Below the pieces are notes generated by a model. The model worked only from the letters and a program-made list of their open reading frames with translations, was not told where the DNA came from and did no database searches. From contig JAFVCX010000145.1 of the NCBI GenBank assembly GCA_017478855.1, positions 1 through 61,364 of the forward strand: DNA of 61,364 nt. The letters are read 5' to 3'. Numbering within the stretch: position 1 is the stretch's first letter; each line of letters begins with the position of its first letter. This document shows, in pieces, positions 45,869-56,051 of the stretch. This stretch comes from Muribaculaceae bacterium. Its GTDB lineage: Bacteria > Bacteroidota > Bacteroidia > Bacteroidales > Muribaculaceae. The translations under genes and the position numbers were made by a program.

Positions 45869-45889
45869 GGCGCGTGACCTTGATGGGGC

Positions 45890-47602
45890 CTATTCAGAGA
45901 GGATGAGGTTGATGAGCGTGTTCACATCGGCCACGTCCACATCGCCGCTACCGTCCACGTTGGCGCGGTCGCCATACTTGCCGGCTTCGTCGTTGCCGAG
46001 CACGATATTGATGAGGATGTTCACATCGTTCACGTCCACTTCACCATCGTTGTTCACATCGCCTCTCAGGTAACTCGCATGCATGTAGGTAAATGAAATT
46101 TGATTGCCTGTGCGTGTGATGGCGTGGATGGGCTGGTTCATGTAGGTGCCGGTGAATACCCGCGCGGCCGGCGAGGAGTTATTGGTGAGTGAATCAAGCC
46201 CATTGTAGGGCCAGAGGTCGCCGCTGGTGGAGTAGGTCGAGAGTACTCCGTCGGCAGGGATGGGAGTCATGCGTTGGTGCGACGCGGTGTTATTCACCTC
46301 ATTGATATCCCAAATGTATTCATCATAGTCAACGTGGGTAATGAGCATGCCGCTGGCGGCCATATAAGCGTCCCAGCCGGTTCGTTGCCTGTTTTCAAGC
46401 ACATAATATTCGTTGGGATTGAGGCTATTGACAATCTTGTAGGCTTTGCCGGTGTCGGTGTTAAGCGCATCGAGCGTGTAGGTGGTGTTTTGCACCGGTG
46501 TTTCGAGGGTGATCCAGCCCATGAAGTCGCGCTCATAAGCCGAATAACCTATGGGAGTGTCACCGTCGTCGTTATAGCATCCGCCATCAAGCAGACTCCA
46601 ATCGCCCATGCCGAAGTTGCCTGAATAGTCGGTATCATAAAAGTCGGGCAGGCCGAGGCAGTGTGAGAACTCGTGGCAGAAGGTGCCTATGCCATCGAGC
46701 CTTGTAGTCCTCTCGTTGGCGCCATACAGCTCGTTGAAAACGGCGAATTTGTCGATGTATTTGTTGCCCACTTGCAGTTTGCTGCCATACTCAGAATCAC
46801 TGAGTTCCCATTGGCAGGGCCACACAGAACTGGGGACGGTGCGATAGGCTTGCGCCTCGCCAACACCGGCATAAAGCGCAATCACTACATCTACCTCGCC
46901 ATCGCCATCGTTGTCGTAGGGCGAGAAATCTACTGTGGCTTTGAGCGAATCGCAGGCTTCGGCCACCATCAGCCCCACACCCTTGTCGTCGCCATAATAA
47001 TCGTTGCCACCATAATAAGCGCGTTCACGGCTCAGATTGATGGGACCATAGATGTCAAATTGAGGAGTGAATTTGCCGCGTGACTGGTCATAAAAATATT
47101 GGAAGCAGCTTTTGCCGCCCTCTTTGAATTGGGCCGTGAAAGCGGCCACAGGATCATCGCTTTTCATCTTCACGTCAGTGTAGTTGACGAGAATGATGGG
47201 AATGCGTGGTGAGCCGTTGTTGGGCACTTGTGTGGCCCGGCGACGCCGGTCGTTGCGTTTGGCCTTTTGGCTTGCCGCAGCCGGTCGAGTGGCTTGCAAA
47301 GTGAGGTTTTGCGCATGCTGCGCCACAAATGTTTGCTCGCTCGCCGGTCTGTCGCTCGGATTGTGCGCGAGCATTGTGGTGAGGCCACCGGCAAGGCGAT
47401 AATAGAAGTTTCCGTCGGGTGCTTGCGCCACGGAGAGGCCGTCGGTTGTGACGTAGCTGTGGTGCCACTCATCGCCCACCATGCGCAGGGTGAGTGTGGA
47501 GCCATCGCTCTGCGCGACGGTGTGTGTGCCGGGTTTTGCTGGCACGGCTCCGGCCATGAGGGCGAGGCAGGCGGCGCAAGCCAAAGTGAGAAGTTTTTTC
47601 AT
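45890..47602 (-). CDS. Secreted M6-family metalloprotease with dockerin-like C-terminus
   Basis: 570 residues from the ATG at 47602, which starts a signal peptide (MKKLLTLACAACLALMAGA). A basic linker with KAKRNDRRRRA (about 110-125) may be a propeptide cleavage site. The zinc site is HEFSHCLGLPDFYD, an HExxHxxGxxD motif; catalytic domain about 135-400, M6 (InhA-like) type. The C-terminus carries two dockerin-like repeats (GDVNNDGEVDVNDVNILIN and NVDGSGDVDVADVNTLIN) nearly identical to those of the LRR protein at 41049-44201, including long identical DNA. A promoter lies about 115-145 bases upstream. Confidence 0.9.
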   Translation of the reverse strand: MKKLLTLACAACLALMAGAVPAKPGTHTVAQSDGSTLTLRMVGDEWHHSYVTTDGLSVAQAPDGNFYYRLAGGLTTMLAHNPSDRPASEQTFVAQHAQNLTLQATRPAAASQKAKRNDRRRRATQVPNNGSPRIPIILVNYTDVKMKSDDPVAAFTAQFKEGGKSCFQYFYDQSRGKFTPQFDIYGPINLSRERAYYGGNDYYGDDKGVGLMVAEACDSLKATVDFSPYDNDGDGEVDVVIALYAGVGEAQAYRTVPSSVWPCQWELSDSEYGSKLQVGNKYIDKFAVFNELYGANERTTRLDGIGTFCHEFSHCLGLPDFYDTDYSGNFGMGDWSLLDGGCYNDDGDTPIGYSAYERDFMGWITLETPVQNTTYTLDALNTDTGKAYKIVNSLNPNEYYVLENRQRTGWDAYMAASGMLITHVDYDEYIWDINEVNNTASHQRMTPIPADGVLSTYSTSGDLWPYNGLDSLTNNSSPAARVFTGTYMNQPIHAITRTGNQISFTYMHASYLRGDVNNDGEVDVNDVNILINIVLGNDEAGKYGDRANVDGSGDVDVADVNTLINLILSE

Positions 47603-47718
47603 ATTCAAAGTGTTTTTTATTGTTTGCGGTTGTAAGTTAGGGGTTGTCATTAATCGCGTCCGTACAGGGCAGGGGACACATTTCCCAGAGCTCCTGCGCC
47701 GCAAAGGTTTTCATGCCG

Positions 47719-47747
47719 CAAATTTAAGCAAAAATATCCACCATGCA
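47719..47747 (-). promoter_or_regulatory. Promoter of the M6 protease gene (TTG-N18-TAAATTTG)
   Basis: Minus strand TTG at 47747-47745, 18-base spacer, TAAATTTG at 47726-47719. Slightly short spacer but both boxes fit. Confidence 0.6.
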
Positions 47748-47804
47748 AAATAAGATGGTGAATAAGAAAAAATTAGCGGTCGAACTTGTTCGTCCGACCG
47801 CTTG

Positions 47805-47879
47805 TGGTGGCGGGGGGAGGACTCGAACCTCCGACCTCTGGGTTATGAGCCCAACGAGCTACCACTGCTCCACCCCGCG
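47805..47879 (-). tRNA. Initiator tRNA-Met (anticodon CAT)
   Basis: 75 bases with encoded CCA. Initiator marks: unpaired 1:72 (C1 against C72), three G-C pairs next to the anticodon loop (GGG-CTCATAA-CCC), and A11:T24 in the D stem. T arm GGAGG-TTCGAGT-CCTCC. Confidence 0.95.
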
Positions 47880-47889
47880 ATTTGCGGTG

Positions 47890-47920
47890 CAAAAGTACTG
47901 CAAAAATTTGGCATGGCCAA
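47890..47920 (-). promoter_or_regulatory. Promoter of initiator tRNA (TTG-N20-TACTTTTG)
   Basis: Minus strand TTG at 47920-47918, 20-base spacer, TACTTTTG at 47897-47890, ending 11 bases before the tRNA. Full consensus match. Confidence 0.75.
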
Positions 47921-47997
47921 ACCAATGGGGTGGAATGGGGCGAGAATTAACATTTATTATCCTTTTGTGGCCGTTACCCTCGCCCCATGGTAGTGCT

Positions 47998-49641
47998 TTA
48001 CTTCATAGGGCAACCCATTGCAATTTTGGTGAAGAAGTCATTGCCCTTGTCGTCCACGAGGATGAATGCGGGGAAGTCTTCCACTTCAATTTTCCAGATG
48101 GCTTCCATGCCCAGTTCGGGATACTCTACGCACTCAATGCTCTTGATATTGTTTTGCGCGAGGATGGCAGCAGGACCACCAATGGAACCGAGATAAAAAC
48201 CGCCATGCTTCTTGCAGGCATCGGTGACGGCTTGCGAGCGGTTGCCTTTTGCAAGCATGATAAGGCTGCCACCATGCGACTGGAATTCATCTACATAGGG
48301 ATCCATGCGTCCGGCTGTGGTGGGACCCATAGAGCCGCAGGGCATTCCGGCGGGAGTCTTGGCCGGACCAGCATAGTAGATGGGATGCTCTTTGAGATAT
48401 TGTGGCATCTCCTCTCCGGCATCCAGCCGGGCTTTAATCTTGGCATGCGCAATATCACGACCCACAATGATGGTGCCGTTGAGGCTCAAACGTGTGCTCA
48501 CGGGATACTGGCTCAGCACCTTCAGCACTTCGCTCATGGGCTGGTAGAGGTCAATTTTCACTGCCTCACCCTCACCTGCGTTGCGCAGATGTTCGGGAAT
48601 CAGCCCGGTGGGATTGTCATCGAGTTTTTCAATCCAGATGCCCTCGCGGTTGATTTTGGCTTTGATGTTGCGGTCGGCACTGCAACTCACGCCCAAACCG
48701 ATGGGGCACGAAGCTCCGTGGCGAGACAGGCGCACCACACGCACATCGTGAGCAAGATATTTGCCGCCAAATTGCGCACCCAAGCCAATCTTGTGGGCTT
48801 CTTCGAGCAGTTGCTTCTCCAGCTCAACGTCACGGAAGGCGCGACCTGTTTCGTCGCCTGTAGTGGGCAATTCGTCATAGAAGTGGGTAGAAGCCAACTT
48901 GACGGTGAGCAAGTTCTTCTCGGCGCTTGTGCCGCCAATGACGATGGCGATATGATAGGGTGGGCATGCTGCCGTGCCCAATGATTTCATTTTCTCTACA
49001 AGGAACGGAATGAGTGTGCCCGGATTCTGGATGCGGGCTTTGGTTTCTTGATAAAGGTAGGTTTTGTTGGCACTGCCGCCGCCTTTGGTAACGCAAAGGA
49101 AACGATATTCCATGCCTTCGGTGGCCTCAATGTCGATTTGTGCAGGGAGATTGCATCGAGTGTTAATTTCCTCATACATCGACAGGGGGGCGTTTTGCGA
49201 GTAGCGCAGGTTTTCCTGTGTGTAGGTGTTGTACACACCGCGAGCGAGGGCTTCTTCGTCGCAAAAACCGGTCCACACTTGCTGGCCTTTTTCTCCGTGG
49301 ATAATGGCCGTGCCGGTGTCTTGGCACAGAGGCAGCTTGCCCTTAACGCTCACCTCGGCGTTGCGCAAGAAAGTGAGAGCCACGTATTTATCGTTTTCGC
49401 TGGCTTCGGGGTCGTTAAGAATCTTTGCCACTTGCTCGTTGTGTGTGCGGCGCAGCATGAACGACACATCACGAAAAGCCTGTTGCGAGAGCAATGTGAG
49501 GGCTTCGGGTTGCACTTTGAGGATAGGTTTCCCCTCAAATTCACCCACACTCACATAGTCGCTGGTGAGGTGATAGTATTCAGTCTTGTCCTCGCCCAGC
49601 TGGAACATGGGCGCATAGTTAAACTCTGGAATGTTTGCCAT
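47998..49641 (-). CDS. fumA: Class I fumarate hydratase (Fe-S dependent)
   Basis: 547 residues. Two fused fumarase domains (alpha-like N-terminal and beta-like C-terminal). Cluster cysteines are expected in [24 protein letters not shown] and the C-terminal half; the swivel domain has [20 protein letters not shown] (cited as [19 protein letters not shown]) and [14 protein letters not shown]. Interconverts fumarate and malate, in gut anaerobes mainly toward fumarate for respiration. Has its own promoter; oxygen-labile enzyme, fitting an anaerobe. Confidence 0.95.
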   Translation of the reverse strand: MANIPEFNYAPMFQLGEDKTEYYHLTSDYVSVGEFEGKPILKVQPEALTLLSQQAFRDVSFMLRRTHNEQVAKILNDPEASENDKYVALTFLRNAEVSVKGKLPLCQDTGTAIIHGEKGQQVWTGFCDEEALARGVYNTYTQENLRYSQNAPLSMYEEINTRCNLPAQIDIEATEGMEYRFLCVTKGGGSANKTYLYQETKARIQNPGTLIPFLVEKMKSLGTAACPPYHIAIVIGGTSAEKNLLTVKLASTHFYDELPTTGDETGRAFRDVELEKQLLEEAHKIGLGAQFGGKYLAHDVRVVRLSRHGASCPIGLGVSCSADRNIKAKINREGIWIEKLDDNPTGLIPEHLRNAGEGEAVKIDLYQPMSEVLKVLSQYPVSTRLSLNGTIIVGRDIAHAKIKARLDAGEEMPQYLKEHPIYYAGPAKTPAGMPCGSMGPTTAGRMDPYVDEFQSHGGSLIMLAKGNRSQAVTDACKKHGGFYLGSIGGPAAILAQNNIKSIECVEYPELGMEAIWKIEVEDFPAFILVDDKGNDFFTKIAMGCPMK

Positions 49642-49686
49642 AGTGTTTTATTAGTTATAGTTGAGATGAATCACAATTAGTCACGG

Positions 49687-49717
49687 CAAAATTACTTAAA
49701 AAACGAGAGCTACACAA
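49687..49717 (-). promoter_or_regulatory. Fumarase promoter (TTG-N20-TAATTTTG)
   Basis: Minus strand TTG at 49717-49715, 20-base spacer, TAATTTTG at 49694-49687; leader about 40 bases. Consensus spacing. Confidence 0.75.
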
Positions 49718-49879
49718 AAGGAAAACTTGTTTTTCTTTGTTTAGCCGAGTGAAAGTAACTTCGGCACAGCCAACGCTTCGAAAAAACACGAGAAAACACC
49801 AAATTTATTTGAGCGATTTCCGGTGCAAGCGACTTCGACTCAGCAGGCGTGGGTGATGCTGTTATCATAGGTCAAGTAA

Positions 49880-52186
49880 TTAAGCCTCCGGTTTCGCTTT
49901 TAGTCGCCTGCCGCGTGGCCGTCTTGCCGAAAGCGTGATTTTACCTTGATGCAGGTGCAACTGCGCTTGCCCACCGCCCGTGAGTGCGCCAAAGAGCATT
50001 TCGCGCATGAGCAAAGTCTTGACGTGGGCGTGGATGACGCGATCCATTTCACGAGCACCATATTCGGCCGAAAACCCGAGGTTGACCAAGAAATCACGTG
50101 CGTCATCATCAAGTTTCAGTGTCACACGCTTTGCTGCGAGCTGTTGGTGCAGGTTGCGCATCTTTTTGTCGAAAATCAGCCCTGCCATGTGCTTGTGCAT
50201 ATCGTTGAAGGCGACAATGCCGCTCAAGCGATTGATAAACTCTGGCTTGAACAGGTTTTTCACCGCCGACCGCATAACGTTTCCCGTGGTGGCCGATGGG
50301 GCATATCCCACGGCGGCATGTCGCGCCGCTTGTGCTCCCGCATTGCTCGTCATGATGAGAATCACGTTGCGGAAGTAGGCTTTTCGACCTTTGTTGTCGG
50401 TGAGCGTGCCATAGTCCATCACTTGCAGCAGAATGTCGAAGACATCGTTATGAGCCTTTTCTATTTCGTCGAGCAAAAGCACACAGTCAGGGGTGCGGCG
50501 CACAGCATCGGTGAGCAAGCCGCCATCGTCATAACCCACATAACCGGCCGGTGAACCAATCAGTTTGGCTACGGTGTGCTTCTCCATATACTCACTCATG
50601 TCAAATCGCACCAGCTCCACTCCCAGCTGTTGCGCCAGCACGCGGGCCACTTCGGTTTTTCCCACGCCAGTAGGGCCCACAAAGAGCAGGCTGGCCAGTG
50701 GCTTATCGCCATCGGTAAGTCCGGCCTTTGCCATGAGAACGGCTTCTGTAACGTTTTTCACGGCTTCATCTTGGCCATAGATGTGCTCACCAATGCGCAG
50801 GGCAAGCGATTGCAGTTGCTGCTGGTCGTCGTTTCTCACGGCAAGCGCGTCCACTTTGGCTACCTTTGCAAGCACTTGTGCGATGAGCGGAACGTCCACT
50901 TTGCGTGACGCATTGGCCGGCTGCATTTGCAAGAAGGCACCGGCTTCGTCAATGAGGTCGATGGCTTTGTCGGGCAGACAGCGATCGGTGATGTGTTTCG
51001 CACTCATTCTCACGGCGAATTCAATGGCCTCGTCGTCATAAGTGACACCATGAAACTGCTCGTATTTGCCCTTGATGGCATGCAAGATGCGTGTGGCTTC
51101 ATCGATGGACGGCTCAAGGATGTCAATAGTTTGAAAACGGCGAGCCAATCCCTTGCTGCGCAAGATGTGCCGGTTATACTCATCGTGTGTGGTGGCACCG
51201 ATGAATCGCAAGTTGCCAGCTTCAAGATAAGGTTTGAGCAGATTGCCGGCATCCATTGAGCTGTTGCCGGTTTGTCCTGCGCCCACGATGTTGTGAATCT
51301 CGTCGATGTAAAGGATGGCGTTTTTTTGCCGGGCTATACCATTGAGCACTGTTTTGAGGCGGTCTTCAAAGTCACCTCTATATTGTGTGCCGGCAATGAG
51401 CGAACCCAAGTCAAGACTATAGATGCGGCATCCATTCAGTTTCTCGGCCACTTGGTGGCTCTCGATGCGGGCCGCCAGCCCATAGACGATGCTCGTTTTT
51501 CCCACGCCGGGCTCTCCCAAATGCAAAGGATTGTTTTTGTCCTTGCGGCACAACACCTGAATGGTGCGTTCCAGCTCTGCCTCACGCCCTATGAGTGGAT
51601 TGTGATGGTGCAGTTGGTCGTTGATACAGGTCACGTAGTCCATCCACCGTTCACGGGTTTCTTCTTGCACGCTTGCACTACGACTGGCTGGTGCGTCGCC
51701 CTGCGTCACGGGCTCAGGGGTGCGCAGGTCATATTCTTGGATGAGCTGGCTCAAAAATTCGGCTTTATCGTTGCCCACAGTCACCTCGATCAGTGTGGCC
51801 GCTTCAGAGTCTTCGAGCTGCATCATTGAGGCCACCACGCCCGGAATGCCCACAGTGGTACTGTCCGATAGTTGGGCTTGGAGAAAGGCGGTGCTCATCA
51901 TGAAATGGTATTGGAAAGAGAAATCGGGCATGAAATCTTCTTCCTCATCGTCGGTGGCGATAGCTTCCATCTTATTGACTGCCTGCTCGATGCTCTCGGT
52001 GAAAAATCGCATTTCTTCGGCTCCTACAATTTGTGTCAACGCATGAACAAAACCGGGTGTATCTGAGAGTGCCCACAAAAAATGTTCAGGTGTGAGGAAC
52101 TCATGGTTGAGTTGTGCGGCCCGCATCATCGCTGTGGTTTCAACTGCGAGCACGTCAGAGCTATATGTGATTTGATGATTTGGCAT
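49880..52186 (-). CDS. clpA: Clp protease ATP-binding subunit ClpA
   Basis: 768 residues. Clp N-domain (1-145), D1 AAA+ module (Walker A GEPGVGKTS, about 222-230), D2 module (Walker A GPTGVGKTE, about 507-515; sensor region MTSNAGAQ) and a C-terminal small domain. No middle coiled-coil, so ClpA rather than ClpB/ClpC. The ClpP-docking loop appears as VGY where E. coli ClpA has IGL. Lies 18 bases after clpS; the pair is an N-end-rule degradation unit. Confidence 0.95.
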   Translation of the reverse strand: MPNHQITYSSDVLAVETTAMMRAAQLNHEFLTPEHFLWALSDTPGFVHALTQIVGAEEMRFFTESIEQAVNKMEAIATDDEEEDFMPDFSFQYHFMMSTAFLQAQLSDSTTVGIPGVVASMMQLEDSEAATLIEVTVGNDKAEFLSQLIQEYDLRTPEPVTQGDAPASRSASVQEETRERWMDYVTCINDQLHHHNPLIGREAELERTIQVLCRKDKNNPLHLGEPGVGKTSIVYGLAARIESHQVAEKLNGCRIYSLDLGSLIAGTQYRGDFEDRLKTVLNGIARQKNAILYIDEIHNIVGAGQTGNSSMDAGNLLKPYLEAGNLRFIGATTHDEYNRHILRSKGLARRFQTIDILEPSIDEATRILHAIKGKYEQFHGVTYDDEAIEFAVRMSAKHITDRCLPDKAIDLIDEAGAFLQMQPANASRKVDVPLIAQVLAKVAKVDALAVRNDDQQQLQSLALRIGEHIYGQDEAVKNVTEAVLMAKAGLTDGDKPLASLLFVGPTGVGKTEVARVLAQQLGVELVRFDMSEYMEKHTVAKLIGSPAGYVGYDDGGLLTDAVRRTPDCVLLLDEIEKAHNDVFDILLQVMDYGTLTDNKGRKAYFRNVILIMTSNAGAQAARHAAVGYAPSATTGNVMRSAVKNLFKPEFINRLSGIVAFNDMHKHMAGLIFDKKMRNLHQQLAAKRVTLKLDDDARDFLVNLGFSAEYGAREMDRVIHAHVKTLLMREMLFGALTGGGQAQLHLHQGKITLSARRPRGRRLKAKPEA

Positions 52187-52204
52187 GAGGATAAATGTCC
52201 TTTC

Positions 52205-52516
52205 TTATTCGGGTTCACAAGTGATTCTCAGGGGAAATCCTTCGTCACGCGCCATCTTGATGGCTTTCTGAGTGCGCGTCATGGCCATGTCATAGGTGAA
52301 CAATCCCACCACGGCTTGCCCCTTGTGGTGCACCATGAGCATGAGCGCAATGGCCTCGTCGCCGGTTTTGTGAAACACAGTCACAAGCATGGTCACTACA
52401 AAATCCATTGTGGTGAAATCGTCGTTGTGCAAAATCACCCGGTATTGCCGCGGCTCGATGGTGCGTGTGCGTGTATCTTGTCGCGTGCCGGTTCCGTGCT
52501 GTGTGAGTTTGGCCAT
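52205..52516 (-). CDS. clpS: ClpS adaptor
   Basis: 103 residues from the ATG at 52516 (MAKLTQHGTGT); longer frames would cross the promoter. ClpS core: YRVILHNDDFTTMDFVV, with the Asn-Asp-Asp N-degron pocket, and the C-terminal FPLRITCEPE. Delivers N-degron substrates to ClpA. Confidence 0.95.
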   Translation of the reverse strand: MAKLTQHGTGTRQDTRTRTIEPRQYRVILHNDDFTTMDFVVTMLVTVFHKTGDEAIALMLMVHHKGQAVVGLFTYDMAMTRTQKAIKMARDEGFPLRITCEPE

Positions 52517-52540
52517 ATAGGTTAAAAATGAATGCGGGTG

Positions 52541-52548
52541 CAAATTTA
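52541..52548 (-). promoter_or_regulatory. -7 element (TAAATTTG) for clpS-clpA
   Basis: TAAATTTG on the minus strand, about 25 bases upstream of the clpS ATG. The -33 region has no clear TTG. Divergent from the ffh promoter. Confidence 0.5.
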
Positions 52549-52600
52549 GTATTTTTTCTTGGAGTGCTGCTTTGCGGTGACGCAAAACTTACTATAATAT

Positions 52601-52631
52601 TTGTGAGTTTTACGGCAGTTGAGTAACTTTG
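52601..52631 (+). promoter_or_regulatory. ffh promoter (TTG-N20-TAACTTTG)
   Basis: TTG at 52601-52603, 20-base spacer, TAACTTTG at 52624-52631; leader about 70 bases. Strong consensus match. Confidence 0.75.
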
Positions 52632-52707
52632 CAGCGATTTTTATAAAGAGAAGTATCATTAGCCGCATGGTGGCAAGAACACGTGTGGCACACAAAGAAT
52701 AGTCAGT

Positions 52708-54039
52708 ATGTTTGAGAATTTATCCGACAAACTTGAAAGATCGCTAAAAGTCCTGAAAGGACAAGGTAAGATAACCGAGATCAACGTGGCCGAAACCATT
52801 AAAGAGGTGCGCCGCGCTCTCATTGATGCCGATGTGAGCTATAAGGTGGCTAAAGAGTTTACCGATACGGTGCGAGCCAAAGCATTGGGTCAGAATGTGA
52901 TCAACTCACTCAAGCCTCAAGAGTTGATGGTGAAGATCGTGCACGACGAGCTGGTGCGACTCATGGGCGGCACCGAAGCCACATTTAACGTTGAAGGAAA
53001 ACCTGCGGTGATTTTGATGTCGGGTCTGCAGGGGTCTGGTAAAACTACTTTCTCGGGCAAACTGGCTAATCGCTTGAAAAATGACAAGGGGCGCACCCGC
53101 AAACCCATGCTGGTGGCTTGCGACGTGTACAGGCCTGCCGCTATTGAGCAACTGAAAGTGCTGGGCGAGAAAATTGAGGTGCCCGTATATAGCGAACCTG
53201 ATAGCAAAGACCCCGTGCAGATTGCCCTCAACGCCATAGAGGAGGCCAAACGCAACGGCAACGACGTGGTGATTGTGGATACCGCGGGTCGTTTGGCCGT
53301 GGACGAGCAAATGATGAACGAAATTGAGGCGATCAAGCGAGCCATCAACCCGAATGAAACTCTCTTTGTGGTTGACTCGATGACCGGCCAAGACGCGGTG
53401 AATACCGCCAAAGCGTTTAACGACCGCCTTGACTTCGATGGCGTGGTGCTCACCAAACTTGATGGCGACACTCGTGGTGGTGCGGCCCTTTCAATCCGCG
53501 CCGTGGTCAATAAGCCTATTAAATGGGTGGGAACGGGTGAAAAAATGGAGGCCCTTGACCCCTTCCGCCCCGCCGGTATGGCCGACCGCATTTTGGGCAT
53601 GGGCGACATCGTGTCGCTTGTGGATCGCATGCAGCAGCAGTATGACGAGGAAGAGGCTCGCAAGCTGCAGGCTAAAATCGCCAAAAACACATTTGATTTT
53701 AATGACTTCTTAAAACAAATTGGCCAAATCAAGAAGATGGGTAACCTCAAGGACTTGGCCTCAATGATTCCCGGAGTGGGCAAGGCAATTAAGGATATCG
53801 ACATCAGCGATGATGCTTTCAAGAGCATCGAAGCCATCATCTACTCGATGACCCCCTATGAGCGCAGCAATCCGCGCGTGCTCAATGGCAGCCGCCGGCA
53901 GCGCATAGCAAAAGGCAGCGGCACTTCGTTGCCCGAAGTGAACCGTCTTTTGAAGCAGTTTGAGCAAACGAGCAAAATGATGCACATGGTTCAGACGGCT
54001 AAGAATCCCATGAAGATGATGCGTGGTCGCCGCAAATAA
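52708..54039 (+). CDS. ffh: Signal recognition particle protein Ffh
   Basis: 443 residues. N domain (1-90), G domain with G1 [27 protein letters not shown]3 [11 protein letters not shown] and [13 protein letters not shown], and the C-terminal M domain (about 300-443) with the SRP-RNA/signal-peptide region [13 protein letters not shown]. GTPase that with 4.5S RNA targets membrane proteins. First gene of a ffh-folD-capA-like unit. Confidence 0.98.
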   Translation: MFENLSDKLERSLKVLKGQGKITEINVAETIKEVRRALIDADVSYKVAKEFTDTVRAKALGQNVINSLKPQELMVKIVHDELVRLMGGTEATFNVEGKPAVILMSGLQGSGKTTFSGKLANRLKNDKGRTRKPMLVACDVYRPAAIEQLKVLGEKIEVPVYSEPDSKDPVQIALNAIEEAKRNGNDVVIVDTAGRLAVDEQMMNEIEAIKRAINPNETLFVVDSMTGQDAVNTAKAFNDRLDFDGVVLTKLDGDTRGGAALSIRAVVNKPIKWVGTGEKMEALDPFRPAGMADRILGMGDIVSLVDRMQQQYDEEEARKLQAKIAKNTFDFNDFLKQIGQIKKMGNLKDLASMIPGVGKAIKDIDISDDAFKSIEAIIYSMTPYERSNPRVLNGSRRQRIAKGSGTSLPEVNRLLKQFEQTSKMMHMVQTAKNPMKMMRGRRK

Positions 54040-54061
54040 AACCACGATAAAGCATAAGAGC

Positions 54062-54946
54062 ATGCAACTCATTGATGGAAAAGCAATCGCAGCTCAAATT
54101 AAGCGTGAAATAGCGCAAGAGGTGTGTCTTATGAAAGAGCGGGGACTGCGTGCCCCTCACCTTGCCGGTGTGTTGGTGGGACATGATGGTGGCAGTGAGA
54201 GCTATATGGCCTCGAAAGTGAAGGCTTGCGAAGAGTGTGGATTTACTTCATCACTCATTCGCTTAGAAGAAGCCGCCACCGAAGAGGAATTACTTGACGT
54301 GGTGCGCCATTTGAATGCCGATGCAAGTGTGGATGGCTTCATCGTGCAACTTCCTTTGCCCGCCCACATGAATGAGCACCGTGTGATTGAGGCGATTGAC
54401 TACCGCAAGGATGTGGATGGTTTCCATCCCATCAATGTGGGGCGCATGTCAATAGGGCTCCCCTGTTTCTGTTCGGCCACTCCGGCTGGCATCATGATGC
54501 TGCTTGAACGTAGCGGCGTTGCCACGCAAGGCAAGCATGCGGTGGTGATTGGACGCAGCAACATTGTGGGCAAACCCGTAGCATCCTTGTTGTTGCAAAA
54601 ACGCAATCCGGGCAACTGCACGGTGACCGTGTGTCACAGCGGCACGCCCAATCTTGCCCAAATCACTCGTGAGGCCGATATCTTGATAGCTGCATTGGGG
54701 CACCCGGGATTTGTGACCGCCCAAATGGTCAAGCAAGGAGCCGTGGTGATTGATGTGGGTACTACTCGTGTGCCCGATGCGACGCGCAAGAGTGGCTGGC
54801 GGTTGTGTGGCGATGTGGATTTTGAGCAAGTGGCTCCATTGTGCAGCCATATCACTCCCGTGCCGGGTGGAGTGGGGCCCATGACCATCGTTTCGCTCAT
54901 GCGAAATACCTTGCTCGCGGCCAAGAAAGAAATCTACACCGATTAA
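54062..54946 (+). CDS. folD: Methylenetetrahydrofolate dehydrogenase/cyclohydrolase
   Basis: 294 residues from ATG 54062 ([14 protein letters not shown]), 22 bases after ffh. Catalytic [39 protein letters not shown]-binding [14 protein letters not shown] and [10 protein letters not shown]. Bifunctional one-carbon folate enzyme. Its TAA shares one base with the ATG of the next gene. Confidence 0.97.
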   Translation: MQLIDGKAIAAQIKREIAQEVCLMKERGLRAPHLAGVLVGHDGGSESYMASKVKACEECGFTSSLIRLEEAATEEELLDVVRHLNADASVDGFIVQLPLPAHMNEHRVIEAIDYRKDVDGFHPINVGRMSIGLPCFCSATPAGIMMLLERSGVATQGKHAVVIGRSNIVGKPVASLLLQKRNPGNCTVTVCHSGTPNLAQITREADILIAALGHPGFVTAQMVKQGAVVIDVGTTRVPDATRKSGWRLCGDVDFEQVAPLCSHITPVPGGVGPMTIVSLMRNTLLAAKKEIYTD

Positions 54947-56007
54947 TGAACTTACTTTCGATACTCCTTCTCTCATTGGTGTCGCTGCTTGAAGGCGGCA
55001 ACACGGTGAACCTCACCTTTGTGGGCGACGCCATGCAACACACGCCACAATTGGTGGCGGCACGCACGGCGACAGGAAATTACGACTATTCGCCGTGTTT
55101 CAGATATGTGGAGGACGACATTCGTTGGGCCGATTATGCCGTGGTGAACTTGGAATGCCCACTGGGCGGTGCCCCCTACACTGGCTATCCCGCCTTCAGT
55201 GCGCCCGATAGCTATGCGGCACAACTCTATAAGAGTGGATTTGATCTCTTTCTCACAGCCAATAATCACTGCCTTGATCGCCGTGATAAAGGCTTGCGAC
55301 GCACCATATCCGTGCTGGACTCGCTGGGCATTCCGCACGTGGGCACCTATGTCAACGCCAATGCTCGTCATCGGCAAGTACCATTCATCACCACCATCAA
55401 GGGAGTGCGATTTGCTTTTCTGTGCTACACTTATGGCACCAACGGCATCCCTGTGCAAGGCGATGTGGTGGTCGATTTGATTGACCGCAATGTGATTGCC
55501 CGCGACCTTGAGGCGGCTCGTGCCGCTGGCGCACAGGTGCTGTGCGCATGCTTGCACTGGGGCATAGAATATCAGTTGCAGCCGGTAGAAAGCCAGCGCT
55601 CCCTTGCCGATTGGCTGGTGGAGCAGGGAGTGGACTTGATTATAGGAGGGCACCCGCATGTGGTGGAACCAATGGAGATGCGCCACAGCAAAACCTATGA
55701 TAAAGATGTGCTGTTGGTGTACAGTCTTGGCAACTTCATTTCCAACCAGCGCGACATTGATTGTCGTGGCGGCGCGATGGTGAAGGTGAGCGTGACCATG
55801 CTGGGTGGCAAACCTCGTGTGCACGATGCCCGTTACAAGCTGTTCTTTGTGCAGAAGCCCACTTATCGAGGCGAGAACTATGTGCTAATTCCGGAAAATC
55901 GGCCTGAACTTGTGCGTGCCGATAGCCGTGGCGAGTTCACGCGCTTCATGCAGCGCACCCACTCGCTCGTCACATCTCGCAATGTAGGGGTTTCCCAAGA
56001 ACTCTGA
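54946..56007 (+). CDS. CapA-family (PGA_cap) metallophosphatase-like protein
   Basis: 353 residues from the ATG at 54946, overlapping the folD stop by one base (TAATG), which suggests coupled translation; longer frames lie inside folD. A short hydrophobic start ([15 protein letters not shown]) looks like a signal peptide. PGA_cap landmarks: LTFVGDAMQH, VVNLECPLGG, LTANNHCLDRRDKG, CLHWGIEYQ and GGHPHVVEPME, a calcineurin-like metal site. In Bacillus, CapA acts in polyglutamate capsule; the role in Bacteroidales is unknown. Confidence 0.9.
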   Translation: MNLLSILLLSLVSLLEGGNTVNLTFVGDAMQHTPQLVAARTATGNYDYSPCFRYVEDDIRWADYAVVNLECPLGGAPYTGYPAFSAPDSYAAQLYKSGFDLFLTANNHCLDRRDKGLRRTISVLDSLGIPHVGTYVNANARHRQVPFITTIKGVRFAFLCYTYGTNGIPVQGDVVVDLIDRNVIARDLEAARAAGAQVLCACLHWGIEYQLQPVESQRSLADWLVEQGVDLIIGGHPHVVEPMEMRHSKTYDKDVLLVYSLGNFISNQRDIDCRGGAMVKVSVTMLGGKPRVHDARYKLFFVQKPTYRGENYVLIPENRPELVRADSRGEFTRFMQRTHSLVTSRNVGVSQEL

Positions 56008-56051
56008 AAATCCGAAAAAGAAGTTTTACGATGTTGAGCTGCGCGTGGCTG

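Noticed and set aside
41049-47602. Cellulosome components
   Set aside because: Dockerin-like repeats are present, but there is no cohesin, scaffoldin or glycoside hydrolase here; the carriers are an LRR protein and a protease.
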